DNA from: Sinorhizobium sojae CCBAU 05684
GTDB taxonomy: Bacteria; Pseudomonadota; Alphaproteobacteria; Rhizobiales; Rhizobiaceae
Reading direction: 5' to 3'
Length of the DNA stretch: 64,000 bases
NCBI RefSeq assembly: GCF_002288525.1
Contig: NZ_CP023068.1
Location: 1,364,001 to 1,428,000, forward strand
The notes below the pieces were generated by a model. The model was not told the DNA's origin. It did no database searches and was given only the letters and a program-made list of their open reading frames with translations. Positions within the stretch are counted from its first letter, which is position 1, and each line of letters begins with the position of its first letter. Shown here in pieces: positions 54,295 through 63,758 of this stretch. The translations under genes and the position numbers were made by a program.

Positions 54295-54719
54295 TGCCCA
54301 AATCCATAACTGTGAATACCGATCGAGTACCAAGCCCAGCGGGCCACTACTCACAAGCAAAGCTTGTCGGTCAGCACCTCTACATTTCGGGCCAGCTACC
54401 GATCCGACCGGGTGGAGAAGCCCTGGCGGACGACAGCTTCGAGACCCAGGCGGCGCAGGCGCTCGACAACCTGCTGGCAATTCTTGAAGCCGCAGGCGGG
54501 AACCCCGCCGATCTCGTCAGGGTGACTGCCTACATCGTCGGCGTGGCCAACTGGCCTCGCTTCAACCAGGTTTATGCGGCGCGACTAGGGGATTCCCGCC
54601 CGGCTCGCACCGTCGTTCCAGTGCCGGAACTTCACTACGGCTATCTCGTGGAAGTCGATGCAATAGCCGTCATTGCCTCCGATGCTCCTGCCGGAGGGGC
54701 AGGAAAAAGTGCCGTATAG
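54294..54719 (+). CDS. ridA: RidA-family imine/enamine deaminase
   Basis: 141-residue RidA (YjgF/YER057c/UK114) protein. It has GHYSQAKLVGQHLYISGQ (about 17-34), LLAILEAAGGNPADLVRVT, and the active-site Arg in SRPARTVVPV. RidA hydrolyses reactive enamines/imines formed by PLP dehydratases and amino-acid oxidases, to keto acids and ammonia. It is positioned between such a dehydratase (TGATG overlap, GGAGG at 54283-54287) and an amino-acid-oxidase-like enzyme. A GTG three bases upstream is an alternative start. Confidence 0.92.
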   Translation: MPKSITVNTDRVPSPAGHYSQAKLVGQHLYISGQLPIRPGGEALADDSFETQAAQALDNLLAILEAAGGNPADLVRVTAYIVGVANWPRFNQVYAARLGDSRPARTVVPVPELHYGYLVEVDAIAVIASDAPAGGAGKSAV

Positions 54720-54748
54720 ATCGGCCGCCAAAGTTCAGGTCAGCCCCC

Positions 54749-56071
54749 ATGTCTCCGATTGTCAAACGCATACAGAACGATCAAGAGCTTCCCGCCAAGG
54801 CGGATGTCGTCGTCATCGGCGGCGGCATTATCGGTGCAACGGCGGCATTCCTTCTCGCGGAGCGGGGACTGTCCGTCGCCCTGGTCGAAAAGGGCCATGT
54901 CGGAGGCGAGCAGTCGAGCCGCAACTGGGGTTGGTGCCGGCGGCAGAACCGGGATGAGCGCGAGCTGCCGCTCTCCGGTGTCGCTTTGCAGGTTTGGGAT
55001 GAGTTTGCGGCGAAGATCGGAGAGGACGTCGGTTTCCGCCGATGCGGTCTGCTCTACGCTACCGATAATCCGCGGCAGCTTGCGGAATGGGAAGCATGGC
55101 GTGACACGGCTCGCCCGTTCAACGTCAATACCAGGATGCTCAGCGCCAAGGAAGCGGCTGCCGCAATTCCGGCAAACGGCCGCCGATGGCTGGGCGGGGT
55201 GCATTCGATCGATGACGGCAAAGCCGAACCCGCCATCGCCGCGCCGACGATTGCGAACGGCGCTCGCAAGTTTGGGGCGACGATCCACCAGGAGTGCGCT
55301 GCGCGAGGTCTCGATCTGGTCAATGGCGCGGTAGCCGGGGTGATCACCGAAAAGGGAACCATCCGGACACAAGCCGTTCTCTGCGCCGGCGGCGCCTGGA
55401 CGTCGATGTTTTGTCGCCAGTACGGCGTTCTGTTTCCGCAGGCGAGCGTGCGCCAAACAGCGCTTCGTACGCGACCCACAAAGGATTTGGGTGAGGCGAT
55501 CTATACGCCGCAGTGTGCGTTGACCCGCCGGCAGGATGGCAGCTACACGCTTGCGATCAGCGGCAGGGCTACACTGGATATCACCCCACAAGGCCTTCGC
55601 TACGCCCGCTGGTTCATGCCGATGTTCCTGGCGCGTCTGAAAGCGGTGCAAATAGGCATCGGCGAGTCCTTCTTTCATGGTCCGGAGGCATTCGGTAGCT
55701 GGAATGGCGACACACTGTCGCCCTTCGAACGGATGCGCGTTCTCGACCCCGCACCGAGCCGCCGCACGATCGCGGCCATTCTTCACCGGGTCACGGAACA
55801 GTTCCCTGCGATGGCAGGCATCGAGATCGCCGATAGCTGGGGGGCCTATGTGGATTGCACGCCGGACGCGGTACCGGTCATCTCGCCGGCCGATGGTGTG
55901 AAGGGCCTTTACCTGGCCGCGGGCGGTTCCGGCCACGGCTTCGGGCTCGGGCCGGGCATCGGCCACCTGGCGGCCGACTTGGTGGCCAATGATACGCCCT
56001 GTGTCGACCCCACCCCCTTCCGCCTGTCGCGTTTCGTTGACGGTTCGAAGGTCAAAGTCGGAGCAATCTGA
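54749..56071 (+). CDS. FAD-dependent oxidoreductase, D-amino-acid dehydrogenase-like (DAO family)
   Basis: 440-residue flavoprotein with dinucleotide-binding loop VVVIGGGIIGATAAFLLAERG (about 13-33), the SRNWGWCRRQ segment that marks a subgroup of DAO-fold oxidases, and the C-terminal FAD-binding region YLAAGGSGHGFGLGPGIG. It should oxidise an amine or D-amino acid to an imine, the substrate of the RidA encoded just before it. Electron acceptor unknown. Third gene of the operon, 29 bases after ridA. Confidence 0.9.
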   Translation: MSPIVKRIQNDQELPAKADVVVIGGGIIGATAAFLLAERGLSVALVEKGHVGGEQSSRNWGWCRRQNRDERELPLSGVALQVWDEFAAKIGEDVGFRRCGLLYATDNPRQLAEWEAWRDTARPFNVNTRMLSAKEAAAAIPANGRRWLGGVHSIDDGKAEPAIAAPTIANGARKFGATIHQECAARGLDLVNGAVAGVITEKGTIRTQAVLCAGGAWTSMFCRQYGVLFPQASVRQTALRTRPTKDLGEAIYTPQCALTRRQDGSYTLAISGRATLDITPQGLRYARWFMPMFLARLKAVQIGIGESFFHGPEAFGSWNGDTLSPFERMRVLDPAPSRRTIAAILHRVTEQFPAMAGIEIADSWGAYVDCTPDAVPVISPADGVKGLYLAAGGSGHGFGLGPGIGHLAADLVANDTPCVDPTPFRLSRFVDGSKVKVGAI

Positions 56072-56205
56072 TCGTGGAGGGCAGATCAGGAGTAAGCCGT
56101 TATGGCGTCGCGCAGAAGGGGCCCAGGAGAATGCATTTGCGATGCATCGGTTTCCTAATGACCACGCCGAGTCGCTTTCACTCAGGTAAAAAAATGGAGA
56201 ACTAG

Positions 56206-56559
56206 ATGTCACTACTGAAAACCATCGACCCGAATCCATCGTTTGAACCGAAGCATAGAACTGCCGAGCCGGATCGCCTGATCGCCGGCAGCCCCGCTTT
56301 CAAGGCCTGGTTGCAGGACACTGCCAAGGAGGGCAGAGTCAATACCGGTGTTTTTGAGGCGACCCCGGGCGAGACGCACTCCATAAAGGGCGAAACGTTT
56401 GAGTTCTGCCATCTCGTTTATGGTGTGATCGAATTGACCGAGAAGGGTAAGGCGCCGGTCATTTATCGCGCGGGCGACAGCTTTGTCATGAAACCCGGCT
56501 ATGTCGGAGTCTGGAAAACGATCGAGACGGTGCGGAAAATCTTCGTCACGGTCACCTGA
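56206..56559 (+). CDS. Cupin-domain protein (DUF861/cupin_3)
   Basis: 117-residue single-domain beta barrel. It contains GVFEATPGETHS, FEFCHLVYGVIELTEKG and YRAGDSFVMKPGYVGVWKTIE, the pattern of the (S)-ureidoglycine-aminohydrolase-like cupin_3 group that often accompanies amino-acid oxidase genes. GGAGAA is 5 bases before the ATG. It lies 134 bases after the FAD oxidoreductase, probably the same functional unit. Function unknown. Confidence 0.85.
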   Translation: MSLLKTIDPNPSFEPKHRTAEPDRLIAGSPAFKAWLQDTAKEGRVNTGVFEATPGETHSIKGETFEFCHLVYGVIELTEKGKAPVIYRAGDSFVMKPGYVGVWKTIETVRKIFVTVT

Positions 56560-56789
56560 TCATTGAGGGAGCGTTGCGGTTTTGAGGTGCATTGTCTCCT
56601 AATTTCAGGTCGGGAACGGAGCGATCCCGTAGGCACGGCCCTTCGATCGGCTCCATCCCGAAATTTGGATGGGCGGTACATCCGCCCACGCTGTTTACCA
56701 AACCGGCTCGCGCTTGCGGCGGAAGCCTTTTCAATGAAGGGCTCGCGCATCGCTGTCGTCGCGGTACAGCCTGAAACTTGACCAACGAA

Positions 56790-57641
56790 ATGGATCAACC
56801 CATGCAAACGGAAACCGTTACTCTCGCGCCTTTCGAGGCGCACCATCTGGATGGTGCACTGGCGCTGTCGCGTGCAGCGGGCTGGGCGCACAGGAGAGAA
56901 GACTGGGAGATGATATGGTCGTTGAGCGAGGGACGCGTTGCCCTCGCTGGTGACCGTGTGGTGGGCACGGCCCTCATGACTCCCTTCGGCGACAGCTGCT
57001 CAGCGATCAACATGATTATTGTCGATGAAAGCCAGCGTGGCCGGGGACTGGGAAGACAATTGACCACCGCCGTGATCGAACTCGCCGGGGATCGGGAATG
57101 CCGTTTGACGGCGACGAGTGACGGCTTACCTCTTTACGAGAAGCTGGGCTTCGTTGCGAGGCATCAAGTCGTACGCCATCAGGGTGTTGTTGGTCGGATC
57201 GATACACCTGAAAATGTCGGGTGGATCGCGCCCGACGACGCCCTGCCGGCGCTCAAAGCGCTTGATCGTGCGGCTTTCGGCGCCGATCGCGGCGCACTCC
57301 ACGATGCGCTGGCGAAGGAGGGGCCATTTGCCGTGGTCCGGAACGGTGACAATATCGTCGCTTTCGCGGCCACGCGGCCTTTCGGGATCGGCGAAGTCGT
57401 TGGGCCGGTCGTGGCAGAGAACGCTCAACAGGCGAGGGATTTGATCGCCTTCATCCTTTCCGGTAAGGAAGGTCGTTTCGTGCGCATCGACATCCCTGAA
57501 CAGAGCGGCCTTTCGTTATTGCTCGAAGGTTGGGGGCTGCCTCACCAGGGCGGCGTGGTTGCGATGGCTCGAGGCGCTACCGGCGGACCGCAAACGCCGG
57601 AGGTTCGAACTTTCGTCCTGGCCAGCCAGGCTCTTGGCTGA
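56790..57641 (+). CDS. GNAT-family N-acetyltransferase with tandem GNAT-like domains
   Basis: About 283 residues. The first half is a GNAT domain with acetyl-CoA loop ESQRGRGLGRQLTTAVIE (R/Q-x-x-G-x-G/A type). The second half contains FGIGEVVGPVVAENAQQARD, matching the extra domain in two-domain acetyltransferases of this group. Start uncertain: ATG at 56790 was chosen, with 56802 (or TTG 56778) possible. It may acetylate an amino acid or amine handled by the preceding operon. Confidence 0.85.
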   Translation: MDQPMQTETVTLAPFEAHHLDGALALSRAAGWAHRREDWEMIWSLSEGRVALAGDRVVGTALMTPFGDSCSAINMIIVDESQRGRGLGRQLTTAVIELAGDRECRLTATSDGLPLYEKLGFVARHQVVRHQGVVGRIDTPENVGWIAPDDALPALKALDRAAFGADRGALHDALAKEGPFAVVRNGDNIVAFAATRPFGIGEVVGPVVAENAQQARDLIAFILSGKEGRFVRIDIPEQSGLSLLLEGWGLPHQGGVVAMARGATGGPQTPEVRTFVLASQALG

Positions 57642-57679
57642 CCTGAATATCTCCAGGGCATACTGCTGGAAGCACGGGC

Positions 57680-57991
57680 TGGATTCAGACGGCGAATAAT
57701 CCGCTCAGCCCGATTTTCTTCTTGGCGTTCTTGCCTCAGTTCGTCGATCCGGCGGCAGCCTTTCCGATCTGGCTGCAGTTCCTCATTCTCGGCACTATCG
57801 TGAACGCGATGTTCTCCCTAGCCGACATCGTTGGTGTCGTGCTGGCCGGCGCAGTCATTGCGAGATTGAGGTACTCCAGTCGTGCACAGCGTCTGATGCA
57901 GCGTGCAGGTGGCACGGTGCTAATCGGCCTCGGTCTCCAAGTTGCTTTTCAAAAGAGCTTAGGGGTGACCTGCCGCGACACGAGCTCTTAG
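57680..57991 (+). pseudogene. 3' remnant of a LysE/RhtB-family amino-acid exporter
   Basis: Open sequence ending at 57991 that encodes the C-terminal half of a LysE-type exporter: the family's NPLSPIFFLAFLPQFVDP, a helix around LQFLILGTIVNAMFSLADIV, and a last helix GTVLIGLGLQVAFQ. The first ~100 residues, with the initiation region, are absent. It was probably deleted when mobile DNA arrived at its right side. The intact gene may have exported an amino acid handled by the neighbouring operon. Confidence 0.7.
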
Positions 57992-58109
57992 TTGCCAAAC
58001 GATACATTTGTATGCGGCGTCTCCACCCCATTGATTTCCCGGTTGCAACGGTCAGGTCTAGCGCTTGCGGAAGGTCGGTGAGCACGTCGGGGAGTCCCGG
58101 ACGAGCTCA

Positions 58110-58964
58110 TTATGAGCTGCAGATCCGTTGCGCATAGGCCCAGGGCATGAGGGCGTCGATGTCTTTGGCGAGGTGGCCATTTGCGAGGCTGATGAAGAGA
58201 TCGCGCAGGTAGGCGTATGGTTCAACGCCATTCATCTTGCATGTGCCGATCAGGCTGGCGAAACGGGCCCAATTACGGCCGCCTTCATCATGGCCGGCAA
58301 AGAGCGCATTGCGGCGGTTCATGGCTGGGCTTCTGATCGCGTTTTCGACGAGGTTGGAGTCGATGTCGACGCGGCCGTCGTCCAGGAACAGCCGGAAGCC
58401 GACCTGGCGTTTCAGCATATAGGCCATGGCCTCGCCGAGGTCGGACTTGCGCGAGACGCGCGCGGCCTGAGCTGCCAGCCAGGTGAAGAACTCGTCCACC
58501 AGCGGGCGGGACAGGTTCTGGCGGACAGCCCGGCGATGATCGGGATCACAACCTCGGATGCTATCCTCGATCTTGTAGAGGGCAGCGATGCGCAACAACG
58601 CCTCGTCGACGATGGGCGATCCCTTCTTCGGCTGGGACTTGATCAGTTTTCTGCGGCCATGCGCCCAGCAGAAGGCCAGCCTCAACGGATCGCCGCCGGT
58701 GCGTTTTGGCGTGGCGAGGTGTGAGTAGCCGCCATAGGCATCGACCTGGATCGTGCCGGTGAAGCCGTCGAGGATTTCTGCGGCATATTCGCCCTTACGC
58801 CCAGGCCGATAATGGAACACCACGCCGGGCGGGATAGATCCGTTCCAGCCGCGGTCGTCGCGAAGAATAGCCCAAAGATAGCCAGTTTTCTTCTTGCCGC
58901 GCCCCGGATCCAACACCGGAGCCGTGGTCTCGTCGACATACAGTCTTGAGCTACCCTGTTTCAG
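58110..58964 (-). pseudogene. IS66-family transposase TnpC, C-terminal fragment
   Basis: About 285 residues of the DDE catalytic and C-terminal part of IS66 TnpC, beginning at SSRLYVDETTAPVLDPGRG. Further motifs are LAFCWAHGRRKL, DSNLVENAIRSPAMNRRNAL and the ending DIDALMPWAYA. The first ~200 residues, including the zinc-finger and leucine-zipper parts, are missing. The coding match stops at about 58964, exactly where the TniA fragment on the opposite strand begins. Confidence 0.85.
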
Positions 58965-59474
58965 GAAATTCCGCTGCGACTGCCGCAGGATCGAATGCGT
59001 TTCTGGCTGGCGTTCCTGCCCGAACAGGAGCGCACATTGCGGCCAAACGGAATTCATCTGTTTGGCCTGCGCTACTGGTCAGCTGCGCTCAGCGCCGACG
59101 TCGGTCGCTCGAACCGTCGCCTGCTCGTCAAATACGACCCGCGGGACATGGCCCGTATCTTCGTACGGCGACCTTCGGGCAATTTCGTGGAAGCCCGCTA
59201 TGCTGATTTGACCCTGCCTTCGGTGACACTTCATGAGGCCGTGGCGGCGCGACGCACACTGCTGGCGAAAGGGCGACAGGAAATCAATACCCGCGCCATC
59301 GTCGGCACGGCAATCGCGCAGCGCCAACTGGTGGATGCAGCAACCAAGAAGACGGCAGCCGTACGACGCGGCGGTGCAGGAAAGCCAAAAACGAACGTGG
59401 ATGACCGCGGATGGGGCTCGCTTCGGGGAATCGACTCCAGCAAACCTGTGCCCTTTGTCGAGGACACGGAGTGA
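58965..59474 (+). pseudogene. TniA (Mu/Tn552-type transposase) C-terminal fragment
   Basis: 170 residues of a Mu-type transposase C-terminal domain: MRFWLAFLPEQERTLRPNGI, HLFGLRYWSAALS, and YDPRDMARIFVRRPSG (beta-barrel region). The DDE catalytic core, which should precede it, is absent, so the element cannot transpose by itself. The stop is 6 bases before tniB, retaining the normal tniA-tniB order. Confidence 0.85.
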
Positions 59475-59480
59475 GCTGGC

Positions 59481-60362
59481 ATGAACAACGAAATCTCCCA
59501 CCTGACCGCGAGCGCCGCAGCGCTGCTTGCTGAAACGGACGAGCAACGCATTCGTGCGATACGATCGCGCCGCTGGGTGCTCTACCCGCGCGCCAAGCAG
59601 GCGCTCGATCGGCTGAACCGGCTCCTCGATCATCCACGAGGAACGCGGATGCCTTCCGTCGCTATCTATGGCGACAGCGGCATGGGCAAGACGATGATCA
59701 TGAAGCGCTTCCGCGACCAGCATCCGCCAACGTTCAATTCGCTGACGGGAACACTGAAGACACCGGTTTTGGCGATGGAGATGACCAGCCGGCCCGGCGA
59801 ACGGCGGTTTTACGCCGAACTGCTGACCCTGCTCGGCGCACCCCAGCGGCCGCGGGCCGATATCGCCCAGATGGAGCAGGCTGCATTGCGGATCATGGAA
59901 GCGATCGGCGTGCAGGCGCTGGTGATCGACGAGGTGCACAACATTCTCGCCGGAACCTATCGTGAGCAGCGCATCGTTCTCAACACTCTGCGCTTTCTTA
60001 GCAATCGTCTGCGGATCTCACTCGTTTGCTTCGGCGTCAACGAGGCGCGGGAAGCCATTAGCGGCGACGTGCAACTGGCCCGCCGGTTCGAGCAATTCAC
60101 GTTGAGCCGCTGGGCTGCAAACGAACAGTTCGAAACTCTGGTCGTGTCAATCTTGCGCAACACTCCATTGCGGCAGTCCTCGGTGTTAACTGCAAAATCG
60201 CTGCGGCGGATGCTGCAGATCACCGAGGGCATTACCGCCAACATTTTCCACACCATCAACACCCTCGCCATTGAGGCCATCGAAAGCGGACGCGAGCAGA
60301 TTACCAACGAAGCGATCGAGAAGTGGGAGCCGGAGTTTGATGCCGAGGCAGCCTTCGCATGA
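59481..60362 (+). CDS. tniB: TniB, AAA+ ATPase of a Tn5053/Tn552-type transposon
   Basis: 293-residue ATPase that, in related transposons, activates the TniA transposase and helps choose the target. Walker A GDSGMGKT is at about 64-71 and Walker B LVIDEVHNI near 150. The length is normal and no damage is visible. It overlaps tniQ by 23 bases. It is an orphan since tniA is truncated. Confidence 0.92.
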   Translation: MNNEISHLTASAAALLAETDEQRIRAIRSRRWVLYPRAKQALDRLNRLLDHPRGTRMPSVAIYGDSGMGKTMIMKRFRDQHPPTFNSLTGTLKTPVLAMEMTSRPGERRFYAELLTLLGAPQRPRADIAQMEQAALRIMEAIGVQALVIDEVHNILAGTYREQRIVLNTLRFLSNRLRISLVCFGVNEAREAISGDVQLARRFEQFTLSRWAANEQFETLVVSILRNTPLRQSSVLTAKSLRRMLQITEGITANIFHTINTLAIEAIESGREQITNEAIEKWEPEFDAEAAFA

Positions 60363-61221
60363 CGCGGGAACATCCTCGCGGCAATTGCCGGTAATCTTGG
60401 CGCCCCACGCCGACGAGCTCTTGTCGTCGTGGATCAGCCGGCATGCTTCCTTCTATGCGATCCCGCCACTTGGTATGCTGCGGCATTGTCTTCCCGAGGT
60501 GTCGTCTTTGCGCTCGGCCGATCGCAATCTGACCGCTACTCAGGTCACCCGCCTCGCCGGCATCTTCTCCACCGAACCGGCCACCCTGCGCCGCATGACC
60601 TTTTCGAATGTGGCGCCAGCATCGCGACGCCTGATTGCAGCCAGACCGCTACAGTCCTGTGCCTGTCATTCGGGTGACCACGAACCGAGGCCTCTCCTTC
60701 GCAGCCAGTTTCTCGGCTGGCGCATCACCTGTCCGCTTTGCGGCGACCTGCTCGAGCGCGCAGGAGGGCATGATCGCCCCTCTCCTTTCGACCGCTATAA
60801 AGGGGCCGCGCTCATAGGAGAACGGCTCCTCGACGATGAAGCCGAGCGCGGTATCCGAACCTGGACATCGCCGGCCGAAATCGCGCGCCTTCTGCTGATG
60901 CGACGCGTGCCGAGACCCCTTCCCCGTGAGTACGAACCGTGGCGATTCAGGGTGCTCGGCACAATCATTCCAGATCTCGATGGTGTCGTCGCTACGGAAC
61001 GGAGGAACCTGCCTACTCCAGCAAGTCCGATCCTGCCGCTGCATCTGCGACCTGCTCTGCTGGCAGGAGTAGCTATCGTCGAGCGGGCTGGACCAGAGAT
61101 GCTCAAAATGCTGCGTGCGAAAATGATGGGTCAGAACCAAGCACGATTCAGCAGCGCTATCGACGAGATCATGACCCATACATGCCGTTCGGTGGCGTCT
61201 TCGCAGTTGCAGTTAATTTGA
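60340..61221 (+). CDS. tniQ: TniQ-family transposition protein
   Basis: 293-residue protein of the TniQ/TnsD family, thought to direct transposition to target sites. It starts MPRQPSHDAGTSS with GGAG four bases upstream. LAPHADELLSSWISRHA (about 22-38) is the hallmark N-terminal segment, and a zinc-finger-like region has CACHSGD and CPLCGDLLERAGGH. It appears intact. The element end lies just after it. Confidence 0.88.
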   Translation: MPRQPSHDAGTSSRQLPVILAPHADELLSSWISRHASFYAIPPLGMLRHCLPEVSSLRSADRNLTATQVTRLAGIFSTEPATLRRMTFSNVAPASRRLIAARPLQSCACHSGDHEPRPLLRSQFLGWRITCPLCGDLLERAGGHDRPSPFDRYKGAALIGERLLDDEAERGIRTWTSPAEIARLLLMRRVPRPLPREYEPWRFRVLGTIIPDLDGVVATERRNLPTPASPILPLHLRPALLAGVAIVERAGPEMLKMLRAKMMGQNQARFSSAIDEIMTHTCRSVASSQLQLI

Positions 61222-61243
61222 GAATCCCGCCCGTCGGATTCTC
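61220..61243. repeat. Inverted repeat at the end of the Tni module
   Basis: GAGAATCC (61220-61227) and GGATTCTC (61236-61243) form an 8-base stem with an 8-base loop, overlapping the tniQ stop codon region. It shares ATTCTCA with the two following direct repeats. Confidence 0.5.
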
Positions 61244-61297
61244 ATCTTTAAATGCCACATCCGGCTGAAACAGCCGCATTCTCACGTTTACGTGCCA
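61238..61297. repeat. Two direct repeats, likely transposase-binding sites of the Tni element's right end
   Basis: ATTCTCATCTTTAAATGCCA (61238-61257) and ATTCTCACGTTTACGTGCCA (61278-61297) match at 16 of 20 positions and start 40 bases apart. Tandem short repeats of about 19-20 bases at the ends are typical for Tn5053/Tn402-like transposons. The second IS66 starts right after them. Confidence 0.6.
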
Positions 61298-61303
61298 AGC
61301 GAC

Positions 61304-62514
61304 AGCCATGACTGCCCTGCTGCGGCAACGGCCTGCACCGGATCGGCGAGGACGTGAGAGAGAAGCTCGACATCGTGCCGGCCCAGTTCCGCGTTCTGGT
61401 AACACGCCGTCCCAAATATGCCTGCCGTGCCTGTGAGGAGGTCGTTGTCCAGGCTCCGGCTCCCGCGCGGTTGATCGAGGGCGGCATTCCGACCGAAGCG
61501 ACTGTCGCCCAGGTGCTGGTCTCCAAATATGCCGATCACCTGCCGCTCTACCGGCAGGCGCAAATTTACACGCGCCAGGGGATCGACCTGGACCGCTCGA
61601 CACTCGCCGATTGGGTCGGCCGCGCTGCCTGGCACCTGCGCCCGGTCCATCAAAGGCTTCTCGAACATCTGAAGGCCTCGTCCAAGCTCTTCGCCGACGA
61701 GACGACCGCCCCAGTGCTCGATCCGGGTCGGGGGAAGACGAAGACAGGGCAGCTCTGGGCCTACGCTCGCGACGACAGGCCGTGGCAGGGAGCCGATCCG
61801 CCCGGCGTCGTCTATGTCTATGCGCCCGATCGCAAGAGCGAACGACCGATGGCACACCTCAATTCCTTCGTCGGCGTCCTGCAGGTGGACGGATACATTG
61901 GCTATCGCGCGCTCGCCGCCGGCAATAGCGTGTCTCTGGCATTCTGCTGGAGCCATGTGCATCGGCGCTTCTATGAGCTGGCCGCCGCAGGTCCCGCGCC
62001 CATCGCCAGCGAAGCGCTCAGGCGTATCGCCGAGTTCTACGAAATCGAGGACGATATCCGCGGTCTCACCCACGAGGAACGTCGCGCCGTTCGGCAGGAC
62101 AAGAGCCGTCCGATCATCGACAGTCTCGCGCCTTGGCTGACCGAGCAACTCTCCCTCATCAGCCAGAAGACCAAGCTCGCCGAAGCAATCCGCTACACGA
62201 TCTCACGCTGGGACGGATTGATCCGTTTCATCGATGACGGCCGTATCGAGATCGACTCCAATACCGTCGAGCGTTCCATCCGGCCGATTGCCCTCAATCG
62301 GAAGAATGCCTTGTTCGCAGGCTCCGACGCCGGGGCCGAACACTGGGCGACCATCGCCTCGCTCATCGAAACGGCCAAGCTCAATGACGTTGAGCCACTT
62401 GCCTATCTGACCGACGTCATCACCAAGATCGTCAATGGCCACCCGAACAGCCAGCTCGACGACCTGTTGCCTTGGGCCTACGCCGAAAAGCCAGAAACCA
62501 AGCCCGTGGCCTGA
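61304..62514 (+). pseudogene. IS66-family transposase TnpC, 5'-truncated and frameshifted
   Basis: From 61354 a frame of 386 residues is open to the TGA at 62514. It carries PAQFRVLVTRRPKYACRAC (zinc ribbon), KLFADETTAPVLDPGRGK, LAFCWSHVHRRFYE and DSNTVERSIRPIALNRKNAL, ending LLPWAYAEKPETK. Just upstream the expected CPCCGNGLHRIGED is present but interrupted: one C is missing at about 61315-61317, shifting the frame. The first ~100 residues are absent. It differs from the IS66 fragment at 58110, so the two are separate elements. Confidence 0.85.
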
Positions 62515-62517
62515 GAA

Positions 62518-62527
62518 CACCGCTTAC
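62518..62527. repeat. Right terminal end of the second IS66 element
   Basis: CACCGCTTAC, 4 bases beyond the tnpC stop, is the complement of GTAAGCGGTG. IS66-family ends usually begin GTAAGCG. The ISL3 transposase reading frame loses homology at this very base, so IS66 inserted into the ISL3 gene here. Confidence 0.6.
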
Positions 62528-63755
62528 TCTTGAGGCGGTTGATCTGGCCCTCGGCCTGTCCATTGCTCCAGGGCATCTCAATAGCGTTGTTGACGGCATC
62601 GATGTCTCTGCGCAGGACGCGGGCGAACCGCATGATCGGAATGAGCTCGGAGTCGATCGCATCGTCGATCCACTCCTCCAGTGGTGCCGATCTCTTGCCG
62701 CGGAGGATGCCGTTAAAGCGCATCGCCAAGCGTCGCATTTCGGCGAAAGCTTCAGATCCCTGCTTAAGGGCATCGACCTTCCTTACCTGCCGGTCTGTCA
62801 GCATGCCTCGTGGCTTGATGCACAGCGATGCGGCAATCACCGGCGAGATCGCATGGCCAGTTTCCGGATCTCGAACCGGCTCCAACTTCAACACGGTCGG
62901 CAGCACATCACCGACCCGCTCCCTTTCGGCTCTCCGCCAAGCTCCCAATAGTCGCTCCAGATTGGCGAAGCTGCCGGTGTAGCCGCGCTGCTTGACGTCA
63001 TGAAACAGGTGTCGGCCGCAGCGGTTCCCATCCCTCCAGCATTGGGCGAGGAAGGCCTCGAAATACCAAGGTGATGTGGGCTTCAATGCTGCTCGACGTC
63101 TGTCTGGGGGAGCCTTGAACTTGAGCCAATTCGCCACACTACGACGCTCATAGCCTGTCCGTCGGGCGATTTCGCTGTAAGACAGACCCTCATCGCGCAA
63201 GGCATGCAGCTTCTCGAATATTTCCTGGCGAGATTGCCTATGCGCGAGGCGGGCGCGACGGCGGTGTGTCGCAGCATCGACGATTGCGTCCTTCGACAGG
63301 ATCGCCCTACCGGTGGCCCGGCCGGAAAGGCTCATCTGTTCTTCGATCGCCGAACGAAGATTCTGGACCAGGTGAAATCTATCGGCGACCTGTCGCGCCT
63401 GCGGTGCACCCTCGCGAACAACCTGCGCATAAAGGCCGCAGCGGTCCCGGCTGACGACCTCGACCGAAGGATGGCTCCGCAGCCACATGGCCGCACTCTC
63501 AACGCTCCGATCGTCCAGTATGTCGACAACTGAGCGGCGCTCGAGATCGACCATGACGGTCCCATAGCTTGTTGCCCGCCGCCAACTCCAATCATCGATA
63601 CCAACCACCCGGATCTCGGTATTGTGGTGAGCAACAGTGGCATCCCGCTTTAAATGCCGCAGGATAGTGTCGTCGCTGACCGGCATGCCGAGCCGTTGCA
63701 TCAAACGCTCGCCAGGACGGCCGCCAGTGCTGTGGCCAAGCAGGCCAACAATCAA
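62528..63755 (-). pseudogene. ISL3-family transposase, truncated at both ends
   Basis: About 410 residues of an ISL3 transposase: GIDDWSWRRATSYGTVMVDL (first catalytic Asp), DRCGLYAQVVREGAPQARQV (second), VADRFHLVQNLRSAIE and, at the end, NGQAEGQINRLK (Glu region). The final ~25 residues are replaced by the IS66 end, and some 130 N-terminal residues with the zinc-finger part are missing. The frame here begins with a TTG at 63755 without a ribosome-binding site. Confidence 0.85.
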
Positions 63756-63758
63756 AGG

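Larger units (their letters stand above)
58110..63755. mobile_element. Composite of degenerate mobile elements (IS66, Tni-type transposon, IS66, ISL3)
   Basis: Four unrelated transposition modules lie end to end, each cut at one or both ends: an IS66 tnpC fragment, a tniA fragment with complete tniB-tniQ, a second IS66 tnpC, and an ISL3 transposase. No intact flanking target duplication was found. The block has truncated the LysE gene to its left and marks a boundary of the catabolic island. Confidence 0.85.

Noticed and set aside
54740..56239. Open frame of about 500 codons antisense to the FAD oxidoreductase gene
   Set aside because: No motif recognised, and the sense strand has clear FAD-binding motifs over the same stretch.
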